Of a DNA stretch of 64,000 nt, positions 33,467 through 44,374 are shown in pieces (position 1 is the first letter of the stretch; each line of letters opens with the position of its first letter). Source of the DNA: Gaertneriomyces semiglobifer (Eukaryota > Chytridiomycota > Chytridiomycetes > Spizellomycetales > Spizellomycetaceae). The notes under the pieces were generated by a model. It saw only the letters and a program-made list of their open reading frames with translations. It did no database searches and had not been told where the DNA came from. The DNA lies in assembly GCA_025558075.1 (NCBI GenBank), contig JAHLKF010000006.1:496001-560000 (forward strand), read 5' to 3'. The position numbers and the translations under genes are program-made.

Positions 33467-34264
33467 ATGCCGAGCGTAACTACACAGATGCAGGATGTGC
33501 AACAACAACGCCCTCATTCAAGAGTGCGCCGACCGTCGAGGGCGGCACGACGTGCACCAGCTCCCGTGGACGATGGTTTGATTGATGTTGAGAGTCTGCC
33601 AGAGATGTCTCTTGCAGAATGGGAGCAAATTCCTACCCTCTATCGCATGCACAAGCTACGACACTTTGCCAGCTACTTTACCCACCCAACCACTGCCGAC
33701 TGCTTTCTATGGGTGTACCCACCAACCAGCCCTTCAACAGATACATTACCGACGCAACATGGTGACCCGTATTCCGCAAGTCACGCCAAGCGTTCTCAGT
33801 CTCAACAAGGCTCGTACTTCCCTGAACCAATCGCCGTTATCCCAGGTCATATCATAGTCCTCGCATCACTATCGCCTATGATTAGGAACCTTGTGGCAAA
33901 GCGACCGCCAGCTGATCCCTCCAACCCGACTGGTCCTCTCTCTATCATTGTCCAACCGCCAAACCCGGAAGGGTTCATCGCGCTTCTGCGATGGATGTAC
34001 ACGGCTTGTATACCAGACATGGTAGACTTTCTCGACACATATGATGACGCCGTGCCTGCAATTATTGTGAATGCTCAGTGGCTTGGTTTAGAAGATCGCG
34101 AGCTAGAGCTTCTTTGCATGGGCTTCCTTGACGAAGAACGGCGACAACGCGAAGGAGGTCCCGCAAAACTGGATTTCTTCAATCAGGACGACGACGAAGA
34201 CAATGATGATACCTGCCCTGCAAGCGAGTCTAGCAATACAGCCGGTCCAAGTACGCACAAGTGA
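33467..34264 (+). CDS. Divergent BTB/POZ-like domain protein
   Basis: Single exon, 265 residues. The basic N-terminal 40 residues are followed by a region that resembles a degenerate BTB fold: FPEPIAVIPGHIIVLASLSPMIRN (the usual 'hold ... L...S.F...' segment), then LSIIVQPPNPEGFIALLRWMYT, typical of the BTB helix leading to the tyrosine-containing turn, and NAQWLGLEDRELELLCMGFL. The C terminus is acidic. BTB domains dimerise or recruit Cullin 3; a fungal-specific BTB-like group is likely. The match is by pattern only, and the loop between residues 80 and 125 is Ser/Gln-rich. The start codon lies about 90 bases after the paired TATA motif. Confidence 0.6.
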   Translation: MPSVTTQMQDVQQQRPHSRVRRPSRAARRAPAPVDDGLIDVESLPEMSLAEWEQIPTLYRMHKLRHFASYFTHPTTADCFLWVYPPTSPSTDTLPTQHGDPYSASHAKRSQSQQGSYFPEPIAVIPGHIIVLASLSPMIRNLVAKRPPADPSNPTGPLSIIVQPPNPEGFIALLRWMYTACIPDMVDFLDTYDDAVPAIIVNAQWLGLEDRELELLCMGFLDEERRQREGGPAKLDFFNQDDDEDNDDTCPASESSNTAGPSTHK

Positions 34265-34438
34265 CAGATGAAAAGGACTAGCACGATAGATATGACGGGG
34301 AAGAGGCACGGGTGCAAGCGCCGTAATGCCGTGGTGTGGTTCCGTGCCTTGTATATATGTAAGCTAGTAAATCACAACACGATATCATTCATATTCACAA
34401 GCTTTTCCACCACTGTTGTCTCGTATCTTATCCAAGGG

Positions 34439-37400
34439 TCATGACGTCTTAATCCCGCCTGCCGTCCGACTACTCCTAAGTAACATTTCGCGAAGAATCC
34501 ACCCAAGTGCACCCAGCGACAGACAAGTCACAATAATAGTATGCGAATCTAGAATACTTTCATCGCTCGTACCTGGCGCCTGGCCACACGCTGGCGAAAG
34601 AAACGCTTGTGGTGGAAGGACAATGGCTTGCTGTGGCACCACTGGTGACGGCGTTCCACTCGGCCAACGGTATCCAAGGAGCAATCTGCAAGCAAGATAC
34701 AACCAATAAGCCAGATGCACAAGGATATGCCACAACCCTCGTACTACGCCGAACAGCCCTATGGTTCTGATGGCTACACCAGACGCAAGAAGCGGCATGA
34801 CCATCACGACAATCGGAATTGGAACCGACTGCGGGGTTGCCGATGATGGGTGGTCTGGCATGCGAGTTTCTTCAGAGATTTCAGGAACAGTGGACATTGA
34901 CGCTTGAAGCGCAGTGCTGGCGGTGCTGGAAGGAGGAGCGAGGAAAACGGTAAGGGATTGTTGTTGTACAGGAAGGATATGCCCAGAGCCGCTTTCGCCC
35001 GCAGCACCCTCCGCGATGACGTGAGCTTTTAGCTTACTTTCATTGGGAGGCGTTTCCATTACGGGAGGCGTATCTTCCGGCGTACCTTCAACGGTAGGCG
35101 GCTGGACGTGAATAACTGGCGGGGCGTGGACAGTTTTCTCACCGAATATAGCACTTGAGCTTCCTTCCGAATACGCGTACTCATAAAGCTCAGTTTCAGA
35201 CTGATTGTCAGAGGCCCCTGTCGACTCATCGCCTGAATTCTCAACTACAATTGGGTTTTCCGCAAAGCGGACGCGTTCGTTTGCTTTGGTTTCTTGTTTC
35301 TTCGCTAACTCACGCTGAAGGCGCAGCTGTGCGGCTTGCCGCCAGCGTGCAGCATCCTCCGGTGTGGTGGCTCGGAAATTCAGTCCATCGGCAGACTCAT
35401 CGGTCTGTTCACTCTCTTCCGCAAGCGCGTTTCCCGAATCCCGCTGAGTGGACTGAGAGCCTGTTTCATCCGGTGCCAACCAATGCTTCGGAATAACAGG
35501 AGCGCGAATTTTGATGGCATCACTACCTTCCGATACGACATATTGACCGTTCATCCACACTGCAACTGCTCCACCTTGTCTGCGTAAGATCTTTTCAGGA
35601 GCACATCCTGATGCTTTGCATTGTGCAGCAAGGCTTCTAGCAAGCGCTGGTGGAGCGTCAATCCATTCGACACCATTCCATACGACAGCGACAGGGCCAG
35701 GTTCGGCGGATGCCCGTTCTCTGTTACGGACTGCGGCGCCACTCCTATCAACCGCATTTTGAAACGCTTCCCATCCACTCCAAGCCCTCGGTCCAAGAGG
35801 TTTTTTCATCTCGTGACACTTGGGGTGCTGCGGTAGCGAGCCGAAGTAACCACTGGAACTGGAAGTCAGTGGCGGGGGCGTCGGGTAGGGACCCTGCGGA
35901 GCAATATTCGGTCTCGGGCCGTGCAATCGCTTGCGAACGCATGCAAATGCGGGAGGAGGTGCAGATTGTCTTGCCGGTGATGAATCGTGGATGCTTCTTT
36001 TGCGGTCAGCGATCTCGCTCGTTACGTCTTTCTTAGGCGGTATCGAATGGTATGCAACGGTCGGAGTCTTCATCGCAGTAGCCGAGGTACTTCTGCGCAA
36101 TTCATTTGAATCTGCGGAACTTCTCCGAGCGGACGCACCAGAGGAGCCCGAACTGCTGGAAGGGCGACTACCGTCACTGGACAGCAAATCATCCGGAAGA
36201 ATATCTGTAGGATAGTGTTGGGCATCGTATGTCAAGCTATCCGAATGCAATGAAAGTTCTCGCAAGCATTCGTCCAAATAGCCTATGTACGATACCAAAT
36301 AGTCCATTGCAGCCTTCTCAACGGATGCTGAGCGCAGAAATGGGCTTCAGTACCTGGCTCTACCGCCCAACCAGGCACTGTACCAACCTTGCAGGGTTAG
36401 ATTCCTCGCAAACTCGACGCTGGCGTGAATTCTAACTCGGGTGCCACTGATTCCAGCACCTGCTGGTGAAATGCAAACCCGGTGTATAGTCGAGTAAACG
36501 CTGCCGTATGGCACGCTTGGCATCTCAGTCCGCACGTCGACGACCAAAACCCTGAGAAACCACGCACATTTCAGACGGTGCATTTCTGATGAAACGAGAT
36601 CTGCACTTACGTGGGCTCATGCTGGATTACATGCTGCCTTTCTATGCAGTCCGTGAGCATCGGTCCATCTGGTGAACGAGTTAGTGGCCGTACGTGCACG
36701 GCGAAAGTGGCTAAACCCACATAGTGATCCCTTCACATACAACTTGTAGCTAACCACCCGTGTATCCCATCGACCTCCTTCATCCCTCGTCCATAGGTCA
36801 ATCTCCATATCTGGTGCAGTTTGGTGTCATTGAAAAGCTTTGTAATGATGGATTGGTAACGGGCTGACCTACCAGTGCAACCTCGCTTCACAGCCACGTC
36901 TTCAAAGACGTCCGACCCACCCTCACCAAATATGGCAGCCGCAACTTCGTTTCCGTCTGCTGAATATACTGTGTCCAACAATAGTCGACCAGGATGACCA
37001 TCGCAGGAGCATGTGAGGGGCGTCTCCATGGATGAACTATCGGTAGCACTGCTGGCAGGAGATAATGTTGACTGCGATGACGGACTGGCAGGACCGCTGC
37101 TTCCAATTTGGACGGCGCTTTCATTCAGCTCAGGTAAAGCGAATTTCAGGTTTTCCAGACGCGCTGTAGAGAATGTGAAGAAGGGCGATGGCATATCCAA
37201 CTCGGGGATGCCCAAGAACGACGCAGGCGCAGTTTCAATATCATCCGTAGGAGCTGTTGATTCATGCTGAGCTGTTATGTAGGAGGTAAGTATTCTCGTC
37301 AGTGCTGGTGAGTTCGATCAGCATTACCTTCGGCGGCTTCCGCAACTCGATCTTGGCCTTGAGCGAGCTTCTGCTGATTCCAAAGAATGTGAACGACTTC

Positions 37401-37457
37401 ACTAATTGGCGTGCGATTACGTTTGCCGCCTCTACCAGCTCTAACACGACTCGGCAT
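34439..37457 (-). CDS. VASt (StARkin-type) domain protein with C-terminal membrane helices
   Basis: Six exons on the minus strand: 37328-37457, 36873-37271, 36721-36810, 36611-36668, 36388-36551 and 34439-36327, 909 residues. The VASt domain covers about residues 125-300, each exon adding an expected block: FEDVAVKRGCTDMEIDLWTR, RVVSYKLYVKGSLYGPMLTD, then EMPSVPYGSVYSTIHRVCI, and the closing helix VEKAAMDYLVSYIGYLDECL. All junctions are GT-AG with 52-62 base introns, and one carries a perfect CTAAC branch site. Hydrophobic helices lie near 784-834 and 877-896. VASt domains of Lam/GRAMD1 proteins carry sterol at ER contact sites. No GRAM domain is seen, so membrane recognition must differ. The middle is long and disordered. 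Confidence 0.77.
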
Positions 37458-37813
37458 TGTGAACTTTGACTGCGTTCAGAAAGATGGTTGCACGACCCCG
37501 TCCAGTGGTGAGGTGCTGGCGACTACGTTCGCCGTGAAAGCCGTGAAACCACAATCTGCTGGAGACAGCACTGACGAAAGCCAAGAATTTGGCTTGACTT
37601 TCCCGCTTACTCTATCTGGCTCTGCTCATCAGCATAAGAAGGGTGCTTGTGAGGGTATTGGAAGGGACGTACTGGAAGGGAACTGCCAACGCGCGAGGGC
37701 GGTGCTTATGTCACCAACCCCGACGCGTTCGCCAGACGCGTAGTCATTTTTAAAGGATCAAGCTTAAAAATGAAGTACGATTCGGGTAGATACAGATCGT
37801 ATCCAAGTGCGAG
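37458..37813. other. Intergenic region
   Basis: About 355 bases between the start of the VASt gene and the 3' end of the ketosamine kinase gene, both on the minus strand. A 110-codon plus-strand frame here has no motif and is not called. Confidence 0.4.
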
Positions 37814-39112
37814 CTAACTACTCAAAGATTGCGCAAGCGATCTCAAAAGGCTCATAGACGATGACCGGTATCCCGTTCCGAAAAGGAACATGTGATTCTG
37901 CGATCCATTCAAGTTACCGCGAGCCCCGATTGAGTAGAAAACGTTAGGCACCTACAAGGTAGTGGTAGGCTTGGTAAAGTTCTTGTCTACGCTCAAATCC
38001 TGGTTGTTTTGGGAAGTGTTTGTGGTACTCGTCAAAGAAGTCTGAGGATTGCACAGTTTGCTTGTAAGTCAAAGTTTACGATTTGGAGTGCGGTGCGCAG
38101 CCGTACCACTTGAGAAACCTCCAAACATCCTCATAATGCTCAGTTCAAGCTCATTGTGCGCCTAGAGTAGCAATCAGGTTTGGGCGAATGCAATTTATGT
38201 TGAAAGAACGTCGACTCCTACGTAGCAACATGCTGGGTCGAATATGACGGGCAAGTCGGTCTCGGAATTCACACCCCAGTTACCACTCCCTAGCACAGAG
38301 CATGAGCTAGTGCTTCTATGAGGAAAGCGCTTACTCACATAAGTCGCCATGGATGAGGCTAGGTTTTATCTCGTCACATCCCGCAAAGAACTCGGGCATT
38401 TTGGCGCAGACCGCGTCCCCAAGACGCTGCAACTCAAAATCTTGCCGGTAATTGCAGAGGACTTTGTCAATCATGGCTTTGAATCGCCTGCGATAGAATG
38501 AGACCCAATCTAATTCCCACGTATTATCCTGATGTGTGGTGCCCAACATTGTAGGCACCGGAAATCCAAAGCCAAGGCCGACACACTCAGGTGGAGGATC
38601 CGATGCGTGCATTGTGGCAAGACGTCGTGCGAGCTCAACTTGATGGCGCTTAGTTGGCGCTGTAAGGGGAATGTATGATGTAGCCAGAAAAGCGCCCTTT
38701 GAAAGGGGACCATGGAAGAGTGGCTTTGGAGCAAATGATGCCCCGTAAGATGTTGTCGCTGCCAGAATGTGTTGCAAGGACGCCGCTTCGCCAACGAACA
38801 TCGTCAGCGGGTCAACGGCGGGATTCTGATTGATCTATGTGATGGTTGCATTCGTTGAGCACCTGACAGCGTTGGTAAAGGTTTTATGGTAACATGGTCG
38901 ACATGAACCTTCACAAACACCGGTCCGTCGCTCGTTTCGTACTTGTAAGCGCCATTCACACAACCGCCTACACTTGGAGATTAGATACATTTTGAACCCG
39001 TCGTAAACTGATCGACCGGCGCACCACCAATCTCAGTAGACTTTGTGCTGTTGGGCTTAATTACATGTAACTCCAATGCTCGGAGCACTTCCGAGTTCGC
39101 CGTCATCATCAT
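37814..39112 (-). CDS. Fructosamine/ketosamine-3-kinase family protein
   Basis: Seven short exons on the minus strand: 39042-39112, 38909-38972, 38339-38825, 38222-38289, 38110-38161, 37956-38041 and 37814-37897, 303 residues, the normal family length. Key blocks appear in order: VGGCVNGAYKYET (nucleotide loop), VFVK (ATP-binding Lys), MFVGEAASL, GFGFPVPTMLGTTHQDNTWE (family hallmark), LIHGDLWSGNWG (catalytic loop near residue 205), FDPACCYAHNELELSIMRMF, GGFSNDFFDEYHKHFPKQPG and HYLNHMFLFGTGYR. The enzyme phosphorylates sugar adducts on protein amines so that they detach (deglycation repair). The exon 2 donor (GTTCAT) and exon 1 donor (GTCTAC) are weak; a donor six bases further on would add two residues after VFVK. 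Confidence 0.87.
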
Positions 39113-39493
39113 CCACAGGTTTGATCTAAGCTTTACAATATTCCAATTCCTGCCACCATTGCGAGATAGAGCTGGATTCGTTGGCGCGTCATTCTCGCAT
39201 TCTCAACATGCAACAAAACGACCAATGACAACGATAAGCACTTGGGATATGCATGAAACGTATAGGCAGCAATGCATTGACAAGAGACCGAACCACCATC
39301 AGTTTGGAGGTGTGGAATTTTCGATTCGTCAGAACAACCGTAAAATCTCCGGCTGGATATCCTTAACTACGGCATGTGTCTGGGTGTGATACGCCAGGAG
39401 TAGTACTCGGATTACATAGCACAGTTACCGCACTGCATCTCCATTATTACACGAATTATATCCAACGCTACAAACTGAGTTGCTAGTAGTTCG
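39113..39493. other. Intergenic region
   Basis: About 380 bases between the ketosamine kinase start and the 3' end of the RRM-SPOC gene. Only short motif-free frames are present; it probably holds the kinase promoter. Confidence 0.4.
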
Positions 39494-42400
39494 TCAACAC
39501 GAATCAGGACCCGTGCCTTTCTTCATGTTTAGCATGCTCATCCGGCGACGCATCACGGTAGCCTGCGCTTCCAGCCATTGCGCCTGCTCCAGTAGGGATT
39601 TGTCGGCGTGTGGAATGGGTGGACGATCTGTACTCATTTCGGTTACTCTGTGGGCAGATGCAGCATCAAACGTGCGGCTTTCGCGTGGACGGCGGGTCAC
39701 ATAACCCGCGTCGGCACCGTAACTGCCGATCTCCGCGGTGTGCATACCAGCGGCACCATGACTCCAACCTGTGGATAGAGAGATTGTTAATACGGTCATT
39801 CTAACCTGATTACTTGTGGGACTGGAATATACCGGTGAACGGCAAGCCATTGATTCCACTGGCTGAAAGGCCACTGGCAAATCCGGGATGTACCGGCACC
39901 ACCATAAAAGCGGATCCTGGGTAACCAAGCGCTGCTTGCATAAAGGCATTTTGCTGCGGCAGAGGAACATGGCTCGTCATTTGCAACGTTTCTGGTGCCG
40001 GCGCTTCCCGAAAGGCTGACAGCGTGGTATGCCACTCCAACCACTTGTTAACTGGAATAAACATCACTTCTCCGTCAGCGTCTTCTTCCTTGACGAAGCA
40101 TTTAAGCGCATAGTTGATTAAGTCATTCCGTAATCCTGGGAATGATAGGTACTTTCTGCTCTTTGGCCCCTCTCCCTCTACCTCCACAGCGTAGTAAATT
40201 TTATCCATCGACGGAAGAGCGTTAACCTTTTCTTCCTCCAGGATTTGGCATGCGGGTGCAGGTATGGGAACAGGCTGAGAGGTCAATTCGTCATTGACAT
40301 CTTTTAGTACCGACGAATCTGGGGTCGGAGGTTCCACTAAGTCCGGAGCGGGCGTCGCGGTGGCCTCGGACGTCTGGTCCTTTCTCTTGAAGAAGTCTTT
40401 CCAATCAAGTTGTGCGTATTGCCGTTTAACCTCCCAGCCTTCTTCATTAGATGTGCGATTAGGGGGTGCCTTCTTGTCGAGATACACAGCCAGAAGATGC
40501 TTATAGAGACGCGATTTTCGTATGTTTCTCATGAGAGCAGTAAGGCTTGGAGGTAGTTGTCCAAGGGCAAAGAGCGGCACTAAATAGATTGTTCGGTCCT
40601 CGTCGACGCATATCTTGCCGACCTGAACAGAAGTCATTTAGTCGCTACCAATTTTTCGTTTGAAACAATAAACACATCGCACGCAGATGTGCTTACCTTT
40701 AGAAGTGAGTTTTCCGTTATGAAGCTAGTACATATAGCTCCATTTTTTTCCTTGAGTAAGAGAAACTCGGCGCGAGGATCTTTAACTATATCCTGCAACC
40801 GTTGAATGGGTGCCGAAGGATCGTCCATAATGCAAGACAATCTGCAGATGGCAATTTAATAAGACGCAATCAATTTCACCGTGTCCTCGAACTCACGAGC
40901 TTGGAATCGTCGTCCACGGCCGAGATGAACCTTTCCCGACGAATGCACATTGGAAAAGGCGCGGCTCTTGCTTCTCCCCAGTAAGTCGCAGTTCCCCTTG
41001 CCAAACAGGTCCCCACGCGTAAACCCCAGCGGCCACCGAGTTCCCCCGGTGACTCGTTTTGTCAACGTCCATTGCGTCTCCGTTGCTCGCACTGGTCGCA
41101 TGCTCTGCAGGTCGTCGCGGTTTCTCTTGGCGAGCCTTAGCTAAAACCACGCTATCTTCAGCTATCTCACCGTCTTCTGGGCTACCGTCCTGCCGAGTTG
41201 GCCAGCGTGTTGCTGCCTTTGTACCTTGAGTTTGACGACCATTTCCATTAATCTGATTCATGATTATTCTATTGGCTGCCTGCTTGTCCAGAGTGATGCG
41301 CGATATCCGGTCTGGATGTATGTGGTTTGATGAAGGAAGGTCGACTTGGCCACCAGTAATTGTCTCGAAAGCGGCTGTGGAGAGAACCGACGAAGATTGC
41401 GCAGGTTCTGACCAAGTCAAGTCCGCACCTTCAGGGGGTGGGGGAGGTTGAATGGCAGGTATATTTCTCAACTTCGCCGGAATCACAAACTCATTTGCGA
41501 AGCTCTCGTTAGCCGCTTGCGGGTCTGCGGGACTGTACCAGGTACCCTGACTACGTGAGTTCCAATCACTGTCGTAGCTATCAATGCGCTTTCGCTGTCG
41601 GCTATTCACGACAGCCTCGCCCCTCTTTCGTTTTTGCTGTTGTCGAAACTCTCCAAAGTCCCCATCATGATCTAGGAACTGGGTAGTTTCACCGTCTCCG
41701 ATTTCCTGCTGGTGGACGGCAGGAGTATTCTCAGTATCATTGTGAATCGATGAGGAAGGTGTGGTCTTTGAAGCAGCCATGACTTCGGGCAACGCTGCCT
41801 TGTTCGATAAGCCAAGGAAATCAATGTTTGCGGAAATATGAGCAGAATCGCTAGCTTGTGATGAATCTTGCTTCCCCGCCATTGTTTGTTCCGCTACAGA
41901 CGTCGATGAATCCGCGTTCAACCCATTTTCAAGTGGGCGACGGTGATCAGGCATATTGCCCCGCTCAGGGACAAAGCTTACGGTAAGAAATTTATCGCCA
42001 AGAAGTTGTCCACTTAGGCGTATGAAGCATGTCTTAGCAGTGTCAATATCACATACGGATACCCAGACATGGCTGGTTTGATTCCACGTTATCATAAGTT
42101 GAAGTATGCGGAGACTTCGAATCTTGTAAGAAGCTTACCAGCTAGTACTATTGTCCTCCAAGATGTGGATGTCCTGGATATTTGCTCCAGGAGGTAGGAT
42201 ACGTTTAACGTCTTCAAGTTTGGGGGTTCGCGGGAAGTTGGAGACGTGTAGGACGGACAACACTTGGTCCGGCCGAAGGAATTCCGCATTAAGGGTAGAC
42301 ACATCTGCATAGTTCGGGGAATACCTCGAGTCGGCCACCGCATGAAATGCCCGTTGAGCGTCATCAGGCGTTCCGAATTTGACATAAATTCGGCTGCACA

Positions 42401-42948
42401 TATGCCATGAGAAAGCGCGCTTATAGCAACAGTTACAATGCAACGTACCTACCTAGAATCCGACTTCATCTCGCGGGCAACCATGGCTTTTACAACGGAG
42501 ACGGGAACTTGAAAGAAACCTTGAACTTCTGTAACGCTAATAGCGGGGGACCTCGCAGGTCCACTTAGCATTACTATTGTAGGTTTATCCATGAGCGGCG
42601 CTCCGCTCTCACAACGTTGCCTACTTGACAGCGGGCTCTTCGAATGACCGCCATCCTTCTGCCTCGTCGATGCACCGAGAATGGACGCCTCGTCTTCTTC
42701 TTGAAGATTCATTTGTTGCTGCTCGCTGACAGGCGGTTCCCGCAAACTCGCTTCAATGGCGCTGAGAGGATCTTGGCGCGATCGTTCTTCAGAGGAGGTG
42801 AACCTTGCGACGCTGCGTTAGCGGTTTGATGAGTTCGAATGACGTTGTCTGTGAACGAAGGACCGTTTTCTAACGTGTAAGCTTGGTCTGGCGCCTGCCC
42901 TGCCAAGTAAGTGCTGTCGGCATCACAGCGAGGAATATTGCCCTTCAT
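39494..42948 (-). CDS. RRM-RRM-SPOC protein (Spen-like)
   Basis: Seven exons on the minus strand: 42875-42948, 42453-42812, 42139-42393, 40897-42072, 40697-40841, 39833-40622 and 39494-39768, 1,024 residues. RRM-like unit 1 spans a splice (IVMLSGPARSPAIS to SRIYVKFGTPDDAQRAF). RRM 2 reads VLHVSNFPRTPKLEDVKRIL then HVWVSVCDIDTAKTCFIRL. After a disordered basic stretch comes a SPOC-like domain: YAWGPVWQGELRLTG, LFQCAFVGKG, then RAEFLLLKEK and TIYLVPLFALGQLP. Phases agree at every junction; donors are canonical except the first (GTTAGA) and last (GTATAT). Spen-family proteins join RNA binding to SPOC-mediated recruitment of transcription or phospho-CTD factors. The N-terminal exon is the least certain part. 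Confidence 0.75.
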
Positions 42949-44374
42949 AGCGCTTTAGCTTCCCTGGATGATACGTCCCAACAAATGACTGCGAAATCTC
43001 AGCTGTGCGCATGGGCTGTCAAACAGGTTTCCCACGCCACATTTGACAGCCTCAAAGCCTCGAAAGCCACAGCAGGCACTCGCAGCTTCCTGCTGTGACG
43101 ACGACTGACGCATTCTCACGCGGAAACAACATCGCGTGGGAACATGAACTCGCTCAAACCTACAATGGACAATAAACAAAACGGAAATCGCAAGTCCAGG
43201 TCGCTGGAACGCCTGATCCAAGTTGCCGCGGGGTTGCGCTCTGGCTAATTGACACGCTTTCGCTCGTCCAAGGATTACCAATGCGCCCGAACTGTATTCG
43301 GAACAGTCGCTGCTGAGAGAACATCGCAGGTTTGCGACACTTTGCATTATGCATACGTGAACTGCAGTCATGCTTACTGGTGGAATCGATATCGTGCTGT
43401 CATTTGAGGGCTACGAACGGGCCCTTATCTTCAGTGGTATCGCTCGCAGCTGCGTTGCTTACATCCCAAGGAAATCCCTCTTACTGCCCATTGTGCATCT
43501 TAGGGTCGTCCCAAGAGATTTGAAGCGCTTACGCACAAGTGGCCCGGATACAGTATTTGGGGAGTTGGCTGAGGATAAATGTGTTTGGAAACATCATAAC
43601 CAGTCCTCCCATTCACTATCACGATCGGGACATTAAAGCTGCGAGCATCCTCCGCTTCAACCTATGGACATAGGCTTGGTCCCACACAGATATCCTGCTG
43701 CACGACCAGTGTGATACTCTAGTAGCTAGCTCCTCTGCCTCTCCCGCCTCATCATCAGTACCTGCCACATCCACATGAAGTCATCATTCCTGCCCAGCGT
43801 CAGTTCAAACGTATTCGCTGCCCGGAGGTGATGAGGGCTGATGAAGAGCGAGGCCCAACTGTCAATTTCTGCGCCAAATTTCTTAAGCGCGTTGTCCGAA
43901 CACTTTTCCTCACACTTCGAAAGCGGCCTCGGCTTTTGGAACAGTGCCGGGACTGCCTTGAAGAGTAGAACGTAGCACCAACATTTCGGAATTTGTACAT
44001 AGCCGTCTGGTCGGACTATTATATGTGTTGGTGTTGGGTGAATGTGTGGATGTGTGTATGCGCTGCGTGTGTGTGAGTCGCTGGATTTTTTTGCAGGAAT
44101 CTGCGCATGTTTGATGGCTGAGATTCTGCCAAGTAAGGTTCAGCGGCCAAGGACTTCCGCATTTTCATATCTCCGCGCGTATCACATATCTTAGGTCGAG
44201 GCACTTTTCACCTCGTCGTTATTGTCGTATTCTGTGGTAGACATGCTGGTGGTGATGGTGTGCAGTCCGTTGACTTCCTACAACTTTTAGCTGAAAAGAT
44301 ACAGTGTACACGTCTGATAAGCCCGAAATTTTCTACTTGACGGAAAAGGTCTTCGCCGCCTAGCAGAAACATCA
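42949..44374. promoter_or_regulatory. Long divergent intergenic region (RRM-SPOC / kelch-SH3)
   Basis: About 1,430 bases with no supported gene. Frames of 138 codons (minus, 42955-43371) and 88 codons (plus, 43370-43636) lack motifs, and no splicing links them to neighbours. A GT-rich tract lies near 44023-44076. Confidence 0.45.
44023..44076. repeat. GT-rich degenerate microsatellite
   Basis: A 54-base stretch is dominated by TGTG with A, TTG and CGC interruptions. It lies about 300 bases upstream of the kelch-SH3 gene and is more degenerate than the tract at 25747. Confidence 0.7.

Noticed and set aside
36733..37215. Separate gene with the frame ending after HQIWRLTYG
   Set aside because: Reading past the GTAGGT donor gives a non-VASt end; splicing restores the conserved VASt continuation, so this is intron read-through.
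42955..43371. 138-codon minus frame upstream of the RRM-SPOC gene
   Set aside because: No motif, biased Cys/Arg/Ser composition, no splice link to a neighbour; likely promoter DNA open by chance.
43370..43636. 88-codon plus frame in the same region
   Set aside because: Starts with ATG but shows no recognisable domain, signal or splice continuation.
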